DNA from: an uncultured Eubacteriales bacterium
GTDB taxonomy: Bacteria > Bacillota_A > Clostridia > Oscillospirales > Oscillospiraceae
Direction: 5' to 3'
Length of the DNA: 18,523 nt
NCBI GenBank assembly: GCA_949739085.1
Contig: CATIYU010000126.1
Coordinates: forward strand, 1-18,523
Under the pieces are notes generated by a model, which did not search any database, was not told the origin of the DNA, and saw only the letters and a program-made list of their open reading frames with translations. A program made the position numbers and the translations under genes. Of the stretch, positions 7,981 through 15,652 are shown in pieces; position 1 is the first letter of the stretch; each line of letters starts with the position of its first letter.

Positions 7981-10569
7981 TTACTTCTTTTTGCCCATGA
8001 CCGCCTTGCGGACCATGTCAATGGGGATCACCAGGAACGCCAGGACTACGCATGTCAGCCAGCCCGTGGGGCTGAGGGCCTCCACGCTCAGAACGCTGCC
8101 GCCGAAGGTGACGAACACAAATTGCAGAGCAAAGATGGAGAGCATCACCAGGATAAAATTCTTGTTCCGGCCCAGACCCTCGAAGGGGTTGATATGGCTG
8201 GTGCGGGCGTTGAAGCCGTTGAAGGTGATGGCCATCATAAAGGTGGCGAAGAGGGCGCTCTTCAGATAGGTCTGGTCCACGTCCCCGAAGAGGCCGCGGA
8301 TGAAGGGGACAAAGAGAATGCCCAGGCAGACCACCGTGATATAGAGGGCGCTGATGAGGATCTCGACCATCATCTCCTTGCTGACGATGCTGGCGGTGCG
8401 GGGGATGGGCTTCTCCTGCATATACTCCTGGAGGGCCGGCTCGCTGCCGAAGGCAATGGCCGCCAAGGTATCCATGGCCAGGTTGACAAGCAGCAGCTGG
8501 ATGACGGTGAGGACCACGTTCTCACCCAACATGGGCCCGATGAAGCAGGTCAGCACCGCCGCCACGTTGACGGTCAGCTGGAAGATGAGGAACTTGCGGA
8601 TGCTCTTGAACATGGTGCGGCCGTAGAGAATGGCCTTTTCAATGGAGAGGAAGTTGTCGTCCAGGATGGTGATGTCTCCGGCCTCCTTGGCCACCTCGGT
8701 GCCGCTGCCCATGGCGAAGCCCACGTCCGCCTTCTTGAGGGCCGGGGAGTCGTTGACGCCGTCGCCGGTCATGCCCACCACCAGGTCCAGCTCCTGGGCG
8801 ACCCGGACCAGGCGGCTTTTGTCCGTGGGCAGGGCCCGGGACACCACCCGCAGGTGGGGCAGGATGGCCTTGAGCTCCTCGTCGGTCTTCTCCGCCAGCT
8901 CGGCGGAGGTGAGGGCCACGTCTTGTTCGCTGGTGAGAAGCCCGGCCTCCCGGGCGATGGCGCAGGCGGTCTCCTTCCGGTCGCCGGTGACCATGACCAC
9001 CTGGATCCCGGCGCTGCGGACCTCCCGAATGGCGTCCACGGCCTCCTTGCGCACGTTGTCGCGGATACTGATGACGCAGACCAGGGTCAGGTCCTTGTCA
9101 TCCCGGTCGCCGTCGGCCTTGGCCACTGCCAGCAGGCGCATGGAGCGGCCCGCCTGGGCGTCGATATAGGCGGTGAGCTTCGCGGTGTCCGTCAGCTCCT
9201 TCACTGCGCCGGTCTCGTCGATATAGCGGGTGCAGTTGGCGATGATCTTCTCCGGTGCGCCCTTGATATAGGTGACGGTCCTGCCGCCCTGGTCCATGAC
9301 CACGCTGGAGTACTTCTTCGCGGAGTCGAAGGCGTTGAAGCGGACCACGCCGGACTTGTCGATGGACTCCGCCGCTCCGGCGGACACCAGGAAGCCCATG
9401 AGGGCCCGGTCGGTGCTGTTGCCGCCGATGATGCTGCCGCCGCTGGCGGCGGCGCTGTTGTTGACGCCGGTACCGGCCACCACGTCGGCCCGCAGGCTCT
9501 CCGGCATCTTATCCAGGCCGTTGAAGAGGCCCGTGCCGCCGGTGGCCAGCTCCACCACGGAGAGGCGTCCCTCGGTGATGGTGCCGGTTTTGTCGCTGAA
9601 GAGAATGCTGAGGCTTCCGGCGGTCTCCAGACCGTTGATCTTCCGCACCAGCACGTTGTCCTTGGCCATTTTCAGGCTCTGGAAGCTCAGAAGAATGCTG
9701 GTGAGCATGGGCAGGCCCTCGGGCACCGCGCAGACGATAATGGTCACCGCCACGGTGATGGCGTTCATGATGAGGCGAATCCACTCATAGACGTTGTCGG
9801 GGAAGTCGCCGGTGAGCATGGTCTTGGCCATGACGCCGATGACGATGGCGATAGCGCCGATATATCCGAAAGTGGAGATCTGCTGGGCCAGCTTGCTGAG
9901 CTTGATTTGCAGAGGCGTCGCCCGGGTGTCTTCCTGGACCTCCAGGGCCAGCTCGCCGAAGAGGGTCTTGTCGCCTACGACCTTGATCTCCATATACGCC
10001 TCGCCGCCGCAGACCACGGTGCCCCGGTAGGCGTAGTGCTTGTTGAGCAGGTCCTTTACGTCATAGGATGAGCCGGGGACCTTCTCCGCCTCCTCGGTCT
10101 CGCCGTTGAGGGCGGCCTGGTCCACCTTCACCTCGCCGTCGATAATCTCGCCGTCGGCGGGGAGTTTGTCGCCGGCCTGGAGGAACACGACGTCCCCCAC
10201 CACCACCTCGCTGACGTGGACCTCCTGGAGCTTACCGTCCCGGAGGACCTTGGCCATCTCCTTGGCCTCCTCCTCTGCCTTCAAGGCGGAGGCTTTGCCC
10301 TCCTGCTTACTCTCGCTGACGGCGGAGACGCCGTTGGCGATCATAATGGCGATGAGGATGCCCACCGGCTCAAACCACTCCGCTTGATGCAGGAAGAAGA
10401 GTACCACCTGCACCACCAGAGCTACCAGCAGAATCATAATCATGGGGTCCTTGAAGCCCTCCAGGATCTTTTTCCAGAGGGGGTCCGGTGGAATCTGGGT
10501 CAAGGTATTTGCGCCGTGCTTTTTCCGGCTCTCTTCCACCTCGCGAGCCGTCAAACCTCTCTTTTCCAT
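7981..10569 (-). CDS. Ca2+-translocating P-type ATPase (PMCA/type II)
   Basis: The 862-residue protein has the complete P-type ATPase plan. An N-terminal cytosolic segment is followed by TM1-2, then the A domain with NGET in place of the usual TGES. TM4 carries CAVPEGLP near residue 284, the phosphorylation motif is SDKTGTITEG with Asp at about 326, then come KGAPE, VTGDRKETA and MTGDGVNDSPALKKADVG. Six C-terminal TM segments follow; TM6 reads LLVNLAMDTLAA, the Asn/Asp pair of the Ca2+ site in PMCA-type pumps. It should export Ca2+ across the plasma membrane. An in-frame ATG at 10587 exists, but the ATG at 10569 has AAAGGA 9 bases upstream, while the earlier one has none. A TATACT box at 10607-10612 (minus strand) in the 60-base gap may mark a weak internal promoter, though no good -35 is seen. 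Confidence 0.93.
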   Translation of the reverse strand: MEKRGLTAREVEESRKKHGANTLTQIPPDPLWKKILEGFKDPMIMILLVALVVQVVLFFLHQAEWFEPVGILIAIMIANGVSAVSESKQEGKASALKAEEEAKEMAKVLRDGKLQEVHVSEVVVGDVVFLQAGDKLPADGEIIDGEVKVDQAALNGETEEAEKVPGSSYDVKDLLNKHYAYRGTVVCGGEAYMEIKVVGDKTLFGELALEVQEDTRATPLQIKLSKLAQQISTFGYIGAIAIVIGVMAKTMLTGDFPDNVYEWIRLIMNAITVAVTIIVCAVPEGLPMLTSILLSFQSLKMAKDNVLVRKINGLETAGSLSILFSDKTGTITEGRLSVVELATGGTGLFNGLDKMPESLRADVVAGTGVNNSAAASGGSIIGGNSTDRALMGFLVSAGAAESIDKSGVVRFNAFDSAKKYSSVVMDQGGRTVTYIKGAPEKIIANCTRYIDETGAVKELTDTAKLTAYIDAQAGRSMRLLAVAKADGDRDDKDLTLVCVISIRDNVRKEAVDAIREVRSAGIQVVMVTGDRKETACAIAREAGLLTSEQDVALTSAELAEKTDEELKAILPHLRVVSRALPTDKSRLVRVAQELDLVVGMTGDGVNDSPALKKADVGFAMGSGTEVAKEAGDITILDDNFLSIEKAILYGRTMFKSIRKFLIFQLTVNVAAVLTCFIGPMLGENVVLTVIQLLLVNLAMDTLAAIAFGSEPALQEYMQEKPIPRTASIVSKEMMVEILISALYITVVCLGILFVPFIRGLFGDVDQTYLKSALFATFMMAITFNGFNARTSHINPFEGLGRNKNFILVMLSIFALQFVFVTFGGSVLSVEALSPTGWLTCVVLAFLVIPIDMVRKAVMGKKK

Positions 10570-10629
10570 ACCAAAATGTCCTTTCATGTTGTGTTGTGAT
10601 GATTGTAGTATATATCTAATCCCGGCGGG

Positions 10630-12105
10630 TTATCCGCCGCAGGATACCTCCATCAGCAGCCCCTTCTCTCCGCCGCAGGAGCGGATTACCGCCCCGTTTT
10701 CCAGGGGCGCCGCCCAGCCCGGGGGCACCAGGGCCCCGTCCGGGGCGGTCATGCCCCGCAGGGCGCGGTTCACCAGCAGCCAGCGGCCCCGGCTCCGGCA
10801 GGCGAATGCCACCATATCCCGGTCCGCCTTCTCGCCGGGGAAGGTATTGGCCAGCACGTGCCAGGGAAAGAGAGGCATATTGTCGTACAAATCCACCACC
10901 CTGGTCCCGGCCCACTGTCCCTCCCGGCCCCGCAGGGGGCTTTTCAAATGCAGCCGCACAATGTTCTCCCGGCGCACCGGCCCCCCGCAGAAGGGGCACG
11001 CCGGCCTGCGCGTGTCGTGGAGGACAAACCACTGGGCCGCGCACTCCGGGTCCTCGCAGGGATGGAGCAGATCCAGCGTCTTTGCCAGGGCCTTCTCCCA
11101 CTCCATGGCCGTGGGCCGCTCCTCCGGGTGGTGGAGTCCGTCCACAAAGGCCCGCAGAAACAGCGCCTCCAGCTCCGGGCCCAGGTCCCGGATGGTCACC
11201 TCCAGATCATCGGGGCGGTTGCTGTGGTCCTTGGGGTCCTCAATAAAGAGGGCCTTGGGGCCCAGGGCCAGGAAGTCGTCCAACTCCGAGGAGTCCGGGG
11301 CGTGGATCTTCGGCCCGGTCAGGGGGTGGCGCAGCAGGAGGTACTCGTAGATCAGCACCGCCAGGGCGTGCAGGTCCGTGTAGGCGCAGGGCAGCTTCCG
11401 GTCCGGGTCCTTGCGGGGGAGGTCCAGGGTTTCCAGGACCTCCGGCGCGATGTATCCCCGGGTGCCCACCACCTTGGGCGGGAAAATGCCGGGGACCACC
11501 AGGGAGTCGATGTCAATGACCACGCAGCTGCCGGTCTGGGGGTCGATCAGCACGTTGTTGCAGGAGAGGTCCGAGTGGGCCAGCCCCGCCTGGTGCAGCC
11601 GCCGGACGGACCGGGCCAGACACACGCTCATCTCCACCATCTTGCGGAAATTCCCCAGCTCCCGGGGCTGCAGAAACCGGCGGTTGCGGGTGGTGAACCA
11701 GCTGCTCCGCTTGTCAATCCCCCGCAGCTCCAGGGTATTGGAGGCCCCGGACTGAAAGAGGAAGTTGGCGGGATAGGCCGGGCAGACGATGCCGAACTCC
11801 GGGGAGCGGACAATAGCCTCCGGCCAGCAGAATTTCCGGGCGAAGTAGGCCGCCGTGGCGGCGCTATTGCCCTGGGCCCCGCCCTCCTCCTCGGACACGG
11901 TGGGGTTATAGGCCCCGATGATGGCCTCCAGCCGCCTGTGGACGTCCGGGTCCCGGGCATCGCCGGGCCGGAGAAAAAACTGGACCACCCGGGACCTGTC
12001 CGGCGTAAAATAGGTGTACTTCATACCGCCGCAGGGGGGATTATCCGTAACGACATACTGGATTTTCCGGCCATCCGTCAGGGTGGCCTCCGCAATGCGG
12101 CCCAT
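10630..12105 (-). CDS. TerY-P-type protein kinase with C-terminal zinc ribbon
   Basis: This 491-residue protein holds a Ser/Thr-type kinase domain. An N-lobe begins near PPCGGMKYTYF, the catalytic loop is HSDLSCNNVLID (Asp about 179) instead of HRD, the metal-binding motif is DID (198-200) instead of DFG, and GTRGYIAPE closes the activation segment (220-222). No clear VAIK lysine is visible. After the kinase fold, Cys 350, 355, 370 and 373 (CEDPEC and CPFC) form a probable zinc ribbon. The last 110 residues look beta-rich (MPLFPWHVLANTF, WLLVNRAL, LVPPGWAAPL) and may be an FHA-like sandwich, which is unverified. Kinases of this style accompany vWA and PP2C proteins in ter loci (the TerY-P triad). 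I chose the ATG at 12105 behind a purine-rich GGGAGAGAGGAG stretch; a TTG at 12135 is possible. The gene starts 26 bases after the PP2C stop. Confidence 0.9.
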   Translation of the reverse strand: MGRIAEATLTDGRKIQYVVTDNPPCGGMKYTYFTPDRSRVVQFFLRPGDARDPDVHRRLEAIIGAYNPTVSEEEGGAQGNSAATAAYFARKFCWPEAIVRSPEFGIVCPAYPANFLFQSGASNTLELRGIDKRSSWFTTRNRRFLQPRELGNFRKMVEMSVCLARSVRRLHQAGLAHSDLSCNNVLIDPQTGSCVVIDIDSLVVPGIFPPKVVGTRGYIAPEVLETLDLPRKDPDRKLPCAYTDLHALAVLIYEYLLLRHPLTGPKIHAPDSSELDDFLALGPKALFIEDPKDHSNRPDDLEVTIRDLGPELEALFLRAFVDGLHHPEERPTAMEWEKALAKTLDLLHPCEDPECAAQWFVLHDTRRPACPFCGGPVRRENIVRLHLKSPLRGREGQWAGTRVVDLYDNMPLFPWHVLANTFPGEKADRDMVAFACRSRGRWLLVNRALRGMTAPDGALVPPGWAAPLENGAVIRSCGGEKGLLMEVSCGG

Positions 12106-12131
12106 GGCTCCTCTCTCCCTTCCCTGCGGCG

Positions 12132-13133
12132 TCAAAGCCGCGCAATCACCAGCGTGCGGTCGTCAAAGGACCCTCTGGCCGTATAGCCCTCCAGCCACTC
12201 CAGCAGACGCCGTCCGTCCTCCGGGCCCTCCCCGTTCAGGACGCCCGCTGCCGCCAGGTCCCGGTACAGCGTGCCCATCCCCTGGCTGGGAGGAAAGTAG
12301 TCGTCCGAAACGCCGTCGGTCATCAGAAACAGGGTGTCCGCCGTACCCTGAGCAATCCGGGTCCGGCTTTGCAGGGCCTCCAGCCGCCGCATTTGGGGGG
12401 AGGTGAGAAAGGCCGTCTCCCCGGCAAACGCCCCGGCGTCCGCCTCTCCCAGCAGCCTGACCGAGGGAACGGGCCCGGTCCGGGTGTCCAGCAGGGCGGC
12501 GGCCCCGTCGCCAATCTGGCAGACCGCCGCCAGACACGCCCCGTCCCCCAGAGGGACCAGCGCGGCGGCCAGCAGCGTACCGGCAAAATCGTCTATCTCC
12601 GGCTCCCGTCCCAGCAGGGCGGCATAGGCGGGGTCCCTGGCCCGTGCCCTCCAGGCCGACTCTACGGCCTCCCCCGCCAGCAGTACGGATTTCTGGACAA
12701 TCTCCGCCAGAGCGCCCCATACGGCGGCGCAGCGGCTGTCCCCAGCCGGAAGGCCCAGCTGCCGCCAGAGCTCCGGCCTGCCGACAAAATCCCGCTCCAG
12801 CAGCGCCGCCATAGAGGCCGCCGCCGTCCGGCAGGAAGTCCGGGCCCCGACGCGGGAGAGCCGCTTGGACCCTGCGCCGTCCGATACGGCGGCGCAGATG
12901 AACTTCCCCGCGCTGGAGATCTCATACCAGTCGTCGCAGCCGGTTCCGTCGTGCCGGTGCTTTTTCCCCCGCACCCGGGCGGCGGTAACCCGGCCTCCCG
13001 CCAGCGGACGGCTCTCCCAGACCCGCTCCGGGGCCGGTTCCAGCTCCCCGGCGGGCACAGGCCGGTCTTTCCAGAGCCCGGCGGCGCGGCGGACGGCCTC
13101 TCCGTCCGCAAGGGCCCGCTGTCTCTCCTCCAT
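12132..13133 (-). CDS. PP2C-family protein phosphatase (TerY-P triad)
   Basis: This 333-residue protein carries the metal-coordinating motifs of PP2C phosphatases in order: CDDWYEI near residue 66, AAVSDGAGS near 84, DDFAGTLLAAAL near 182, CQIGDGAAALL near 206, LMTDGVSDD near 272 and SFDDRTLVI at the C-terminus. These supply the Asp residues that bind two metal ions. It should be a cytosolic Ser/Thr phosphatase that opposes the kinase encoded next. The ATG at 13133 overlaps the stop of the vWA gene by one base (TGATG), so translation is likely coupled; a GTG one codon earlier (13136) is an alternative start. About 45 residues precede the first motif and show no recognisable domain. Confidence 0.9.
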   Translation of the reverse strand: MEERQRALADGEAVRRAAGLWKDRPVPAGELEPAPERVWESRPLAGGRVTAARVRGKKHRHDGTGCDDWYEISSAGKFICAAVSDGAGSKRLSRVGARTSCRTAAASMAALLERDFVGRPELWRQLGLPAGDSRCAAVWGALAEIVQKSVLLAGEAVESAWRARARDPAYAALLGREPEIDDFAGTLLAAALVPLGDGACLAAVCQIGDGAAALLDTRTGPVPSVRLLGEADAGAFAGETAFLTSPQMRRLEALQSRTRIAQGTADTLFLMTDGVSDDYFPPSQGMGTLYRDLAAAGVLNGEGPEDGRRLLEWLEGYTARGSFDDRTLVIARL

Positions 13134-13768
13134 CACGGCACCACCACGAAGCCCTGGGGCGGCGGCAGCTCCGTCCCGCCGGGACCAACGCGCCGGGAGG
13201 ACATCTTAATCGACCCGGAGACCCACTGGAAGAACTGGGCCATATCCCCGGCGGAGAGGCTGTTCATCATGAGCACATTGCTGGTAATCCGCTTGAGGTA
13301 GGTGGTGTCCGCCTTGGCCCCCGCCGCGCAGGCAATGATGTTGGCCGCCTTGATGCGCTTCAGCTCCCGCACCGCCAGATTGAACTCCTCAATATCCGTT
13401 GGGGAACCGTCGGTGAGGAGGAACACCAGGGGACGCCAGTCCCCCTTCTGGGTGGGGCTGGACCGGCGCACCTCGCTGTTCACGCAGTCGATGAGCACCC
13501 GCAGCGCCCCGCCCAGGGCGGTGGCCCCGCTGGCGGCCAGCTCCGGTTCCCGGAAGAGTAGCAGCTCTGTCAGGGGAATGACCTGGCGGGCATGGCTGTC
13601 AAAGGTGATGACCGATAGGTAGGCGGTCTCCAGGGCCTGGGGGTCCCCCCGCAGCTCGGAGAGCAGGGCCTTCACCCCCTGCTTCACCGCCTCGATGGGC
13701 TCGCCTGTCATGGAACCGGAACAGTCCAGCAGGAGATAGACCGGCAGCCGCCGGGTATAGTCCGCCAT
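13133..13768 (-). CDS. TerY-like von Willebrand factor A domain protein
   Basis: The protein is 211 residues, essentially a single vWA domain. The MIDAS residues are all visible: DCSGS at 15-19, Thr 83 in SGATALGG, and the TDGSPTD segment with Asp 120. The N-terminus LPVYLLLDCSGSM and the later AANIIACAAGAKADTTYLKR match TerY proteins of ter loci. It has no signal peptide or TM segment, so it is a cytosolic metal-dependent protein-binding module, a likely scaffold or substrate for the kinase/phosphatase pair behind it. The ATG at 13768 has AAAGGAGG 8 bases upstream. It follows the XRE gene by 21 bases and overlaps the PP2C gene by one base. Confidence 0.92.
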   Translation of the reverse strand: MADYTRRLPVYLLLDCSGSMTGEPIEAVKQGVKALLSELRGDPQALETAYLSVITFDSHARQVIPLTELLLFREPELAASGATALGGALRVLIDCVNSEVRRSSPTQKGDWRPLVFLLTDGSPTDIEEFNLAVRELKRIKAANIIACAAGAKADTTYLKRITSNVLMMNSLSAGDMAQFFQWVSGSIKMSSRRVGPGGTELPPPQGFVVVP

Positions 13769-13789
13769 AGCTGGCGCCTCCTTTCGTGG

Positions 13790-14194
13790 TTACTCCTTCT
13801 CCGCGTCGGGGTCCAGGCTCAGGGAGCTGACAATGCGGAAATCCGTGTGGAACTCCTCGCTGAGGGAGTCGCTGATGGGGATGACAATGTCCGGCGGGAC
13901 CATGTTGTCCTTCATCTGGAGGGCCTGGAGCAGGCGGGGGGTCAGGATTTTGGACGCCACCAGATACTCCTTGGTGTTGGTGTTCATGGTGAAGACCATG
14001 ACAAAGCTGATGAAGTGGTTCCACCGCATGAGGTACGCGCCGTTCTCCATCCGGGAGATGCGCTCTTTAGAAATGCCGCTGAGGCTGGCCAAGTCCTCCT
14101 GGGTAAAGCCCACAATGGCCCGCAGCCGCTTCAAGTGGTTCCCCAATGTGGCGCAGTAGTTCTGTTTTTCCTCCTCTGTGAGCCGGATCAGCAC
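13790..14194 (-). CDS. XRE-family HTH transcriptional regulator
   Basis: The protein is 134 residues. Residues about 15-70 form a helix-turn-helix of XRE/Cro type: LGNHLKRLRAIVGFTQEDLA, then SLSGISKERISRMENG. The C-terminal half (residues 75-134) has no domain I recognise and ends in an acidic tail (DPDAEKE). The start is a GTG at 14194 with AAAGGGGG 8 bases upstream; the nearby ATG at 14201 is out of frame. It is the first gene of the minus-strand ter run and probably its local regulator, since a palindrome lies over the promoter in front of it. The signal it senses cannot be told from the sequence. Confidence 0.88.
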   Translation of the reverse strand: MLIRLTEEEKQNYCATLGNHLKRLRAIVGFTQEDLASLSGISKERISRMENGAYLMRWNHFISFVMVFTMNTNTKEYLVASKILTPRLLQALQMKDNMVPPDIVIPISDSLSEEFHTDFRIVSSLSLDPDAEKE

Positions 14195-14255
14195 AGGACA
14201 TTCCCCCTTTTATGGAACCAGTCATTTTAACCTGTTTATCCTTTATTATGACGAT

Positions 14256-14284
14256 ATCTTACCACACATTCCATCGCTTGGCAA
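14256..14284 (-). promoter_or_regulatory. Sigma-A promoter of the ter operon
   Basis: On the minus strand, TTGCCA (14279-14284) and TAAGAT (14256-14261) are separated by 17 bases, and TGG directly before the -10 gives an extended -10 (TGn). Transcription would begin near 14249, about 55 bases ahead of the XRE GTG start. No other good promoter is seen in front of this gene. Confidence 0.65.
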
Positions 14285-14296
14285 GGGGTTTGCCAA
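14278..14296. promoter_or_regulatory. Candidate operator palindrome over the -35 box
   Basis: TTGGCAA (14278-14284) and TTGCCAA (14290-14296) form a perfect 7-bp inverted repeat with a 5-base spacer. It covers the -35 element of the ter promoter, where a bound dimer would block RNA polymerase. The adjacent XRE regulator is the natural candidate ligand, which is inferred from position only. Confidence 0.5.
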
Positions 14297-14304
14297 AATG
14301 TTAC

Positions 14305-14342
14305 AAAAAGTAAACAAACCGGCGGAGCAATACGCTCCGCCG
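14305..14342 (-). terminator. Rho-independent terminator of the dapF-symporter unit
   Basis: On the minus strand a perfect 9-bp stem (CGGCGGAGC at 14334-14342 read in reverse, partner at 14320-14328) with a 5-base loop is followed by GTTTGTTTACTTTTTG. It lies 15 bases after the symporter stop and just upstream of the ter promoter, separating the two units. Confidence 0.85.
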
Positions 14343-14357
14343 TCTTGACCGGAACCG

Positions 14358-15626
14358 CTATTGGCGGCTGGCGGCCTTTTTCGCCAGGGCCTTTTCCAGC
14401 CAGTCCTTCCCGTCCACAAACCGGGAGACGATAAAGGAGACCACGTAGTCCCCGGCGGCGTTAATCATGGTGGCCGGGGGGTCCACCAGATTGCCGATGG
14501 CCACCAGAATGGGGAAGGCCATCTCCATCTGGTTGGGGAAGAAGATGGAGCAGATGATATACTCCCCAATATAGCCGCCGCCGGGCACGCCGCTCATGCC
14601 TACCGAGCTGAGCACCGCCACCAGCACTACCTTCACCAGCATCCCCACCCCCTCAAAGGGCACGCCGAACACGCCCAGCACAAAGGCGATTTTCAGAACA
14701 CAGGAGAAGCAGGAGCCGTCCATGTGCATGGTGGCCCCCAGGGGAAGCACCATGTCGCTGACGTCCTTGGAGATGCCGGTAGCCTCCGCCTCCTCCATGT
14801 TGGTGGGGATGGTGGCCACAGAGGAGCAGGTGCCCAGAGACACCACGGCGGGTTTGATGATGTGGGAGAACATGACCCTGGGCCCCCTTTTGCCCCCGCC
14901 GAACCAGGCGAAGAGGGGAAAGGCCACTAGAATATAAACAAAGCACAGGGGGTAGTACACCAGCATGGCCCGGCCGTAGTTGACGATAATCTGGGAGCTG
15001 TAGGTAGCTACCAAGTCCGCGAAGATGCCGAAAAAGGCGATGGGCGCGTAGTAGGTGACAATCTTGATGACCTTCAGCATGACGTTGGAGAGGTCCTCCA
15101 GGAACCGGCCCACCGGAGTCTCCCGTCCACCGTTGAGGTTCACGCCGAATCCAAAGAGGATAGAGAACACGATCAGCGGCAGCATGGCCCGGCGGCTGAG
15201 GAGTCCCACAAAGTCCTCAGCGGTGAAAAAGTTGACGATGAGCTGGGCCATGGTGGCGTGCTCGCCCACCTCCTCCATGGGGATCTCCGTCCAGGGAGTC
15301 AGCACCGGCGGGAACAGCCGCATGAGCGCGTACATGATGACGGCGGCAATGGCCCCGGTGACTACAAACGTACCCACGGTGATGCCCATGATCTTCCCCG
15401 CCCGGCGGCGGCTGCGCATGTTGGCCACAGCGCTGGAGATGGACGCGAACACCAGCGGAACCACGATGCAGAACATCAGGTTGATGAACACCGTGCCCAG
15501 GGGCTTCAGGACGGCAGCGCCGGGCCAGAGCCAGCCCACGACGCAGCCCAGCACCATGGCCCCCAGCATGACGGCCAGAAACGCGTAGTTACGGGCGACA
15601 GATTTTTTGTTCAGATTACTGCTCAT
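14358..15626 (-). CDS. Dicarboxylate/amino acid:cation symporter family (DAACS, SDF) protein
   Basis: This 422-residue integral membrane protein has the length and hydrophobic pattern of GltPh-like transporters. It shows VVPLVFASISSAVANM near TM2, the HP1 tip GTCSSVATIP, the TM7 region LGATMHMDGSCFS where most members read GATINMDGT, the HP2 segment SSVGMSGVPGGG, and TM8 VDPPATMINAAGD. By eye, the Arg that holds the side-chain carboxylate of acidic substrates (Arg397 in GltPh) is Ala here and the NMDGT Asn is His. A neutral or otherwise different substrate is therefore likely. The start is the ATG at 15626 with AGGAGG 7 bases upstream; the longer open frame reaching 16100 overlaps dapF and is not real. 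It follows dapF by 26 bases, so the two are cotranscribed. Confidence 0.92.
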   Translation of the reverse strand: MSSNLNKKSVARNYAFLAVMLGAMVLGCVVGWLWPGAAVLKPLGTVFINLMFCIVVPLVFASISSAVANMRSRRRAGKIMGITVGTFVVTGAIAAVIMYALMRLFPPVLTPWTEIPMEEVGEHATMAQLIVNFFTAEDFVGLLSRRAMLPLIVFSILFGFGVNLNGGRETPVGRFLEDLSNVMLKVIKIVTYYAPIAFFGIFADLVATYSSQIIVNYGRAMLVYYPLCFVYILVAFPLFAWFGGGKRGPRVMFSHIIKPAVVSLGTCSSVATIPTNMEEAEATGISKDVSDMVLPLGATMHMDGSCFSCVLKIAFVLGVFGVPFEGVGMLVKVVLVAVLSSVGMSGVPGGGYIGEYIICSIFFPNQMEMAFPILVAIGNLVDPPATMINAAGDYVVSFIVSRFVDGKDWLEKALAKKAASRQ

Positions 15627-15652
15627 TGGGTTCCCTCCTAAACTTCCTTTTT

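Noticed and set aside
8122..10071. 649-codon open frame on the plus strand, rich in His, Gly and Asp
   Set aside because: It is exactly antisense to the Ca2+ ATPase, whose motifs are complete; composition is that of a high-GC shadow frame, with no ribosome site or recognisable domain.
12369..13301. 310-codon plus-strand open frame under the PP2C and vWA genes
   Set aside because: Antisense to two genes with intact catalytic or metal motifs; Gly/Pro/Arg-rich shadow translation.
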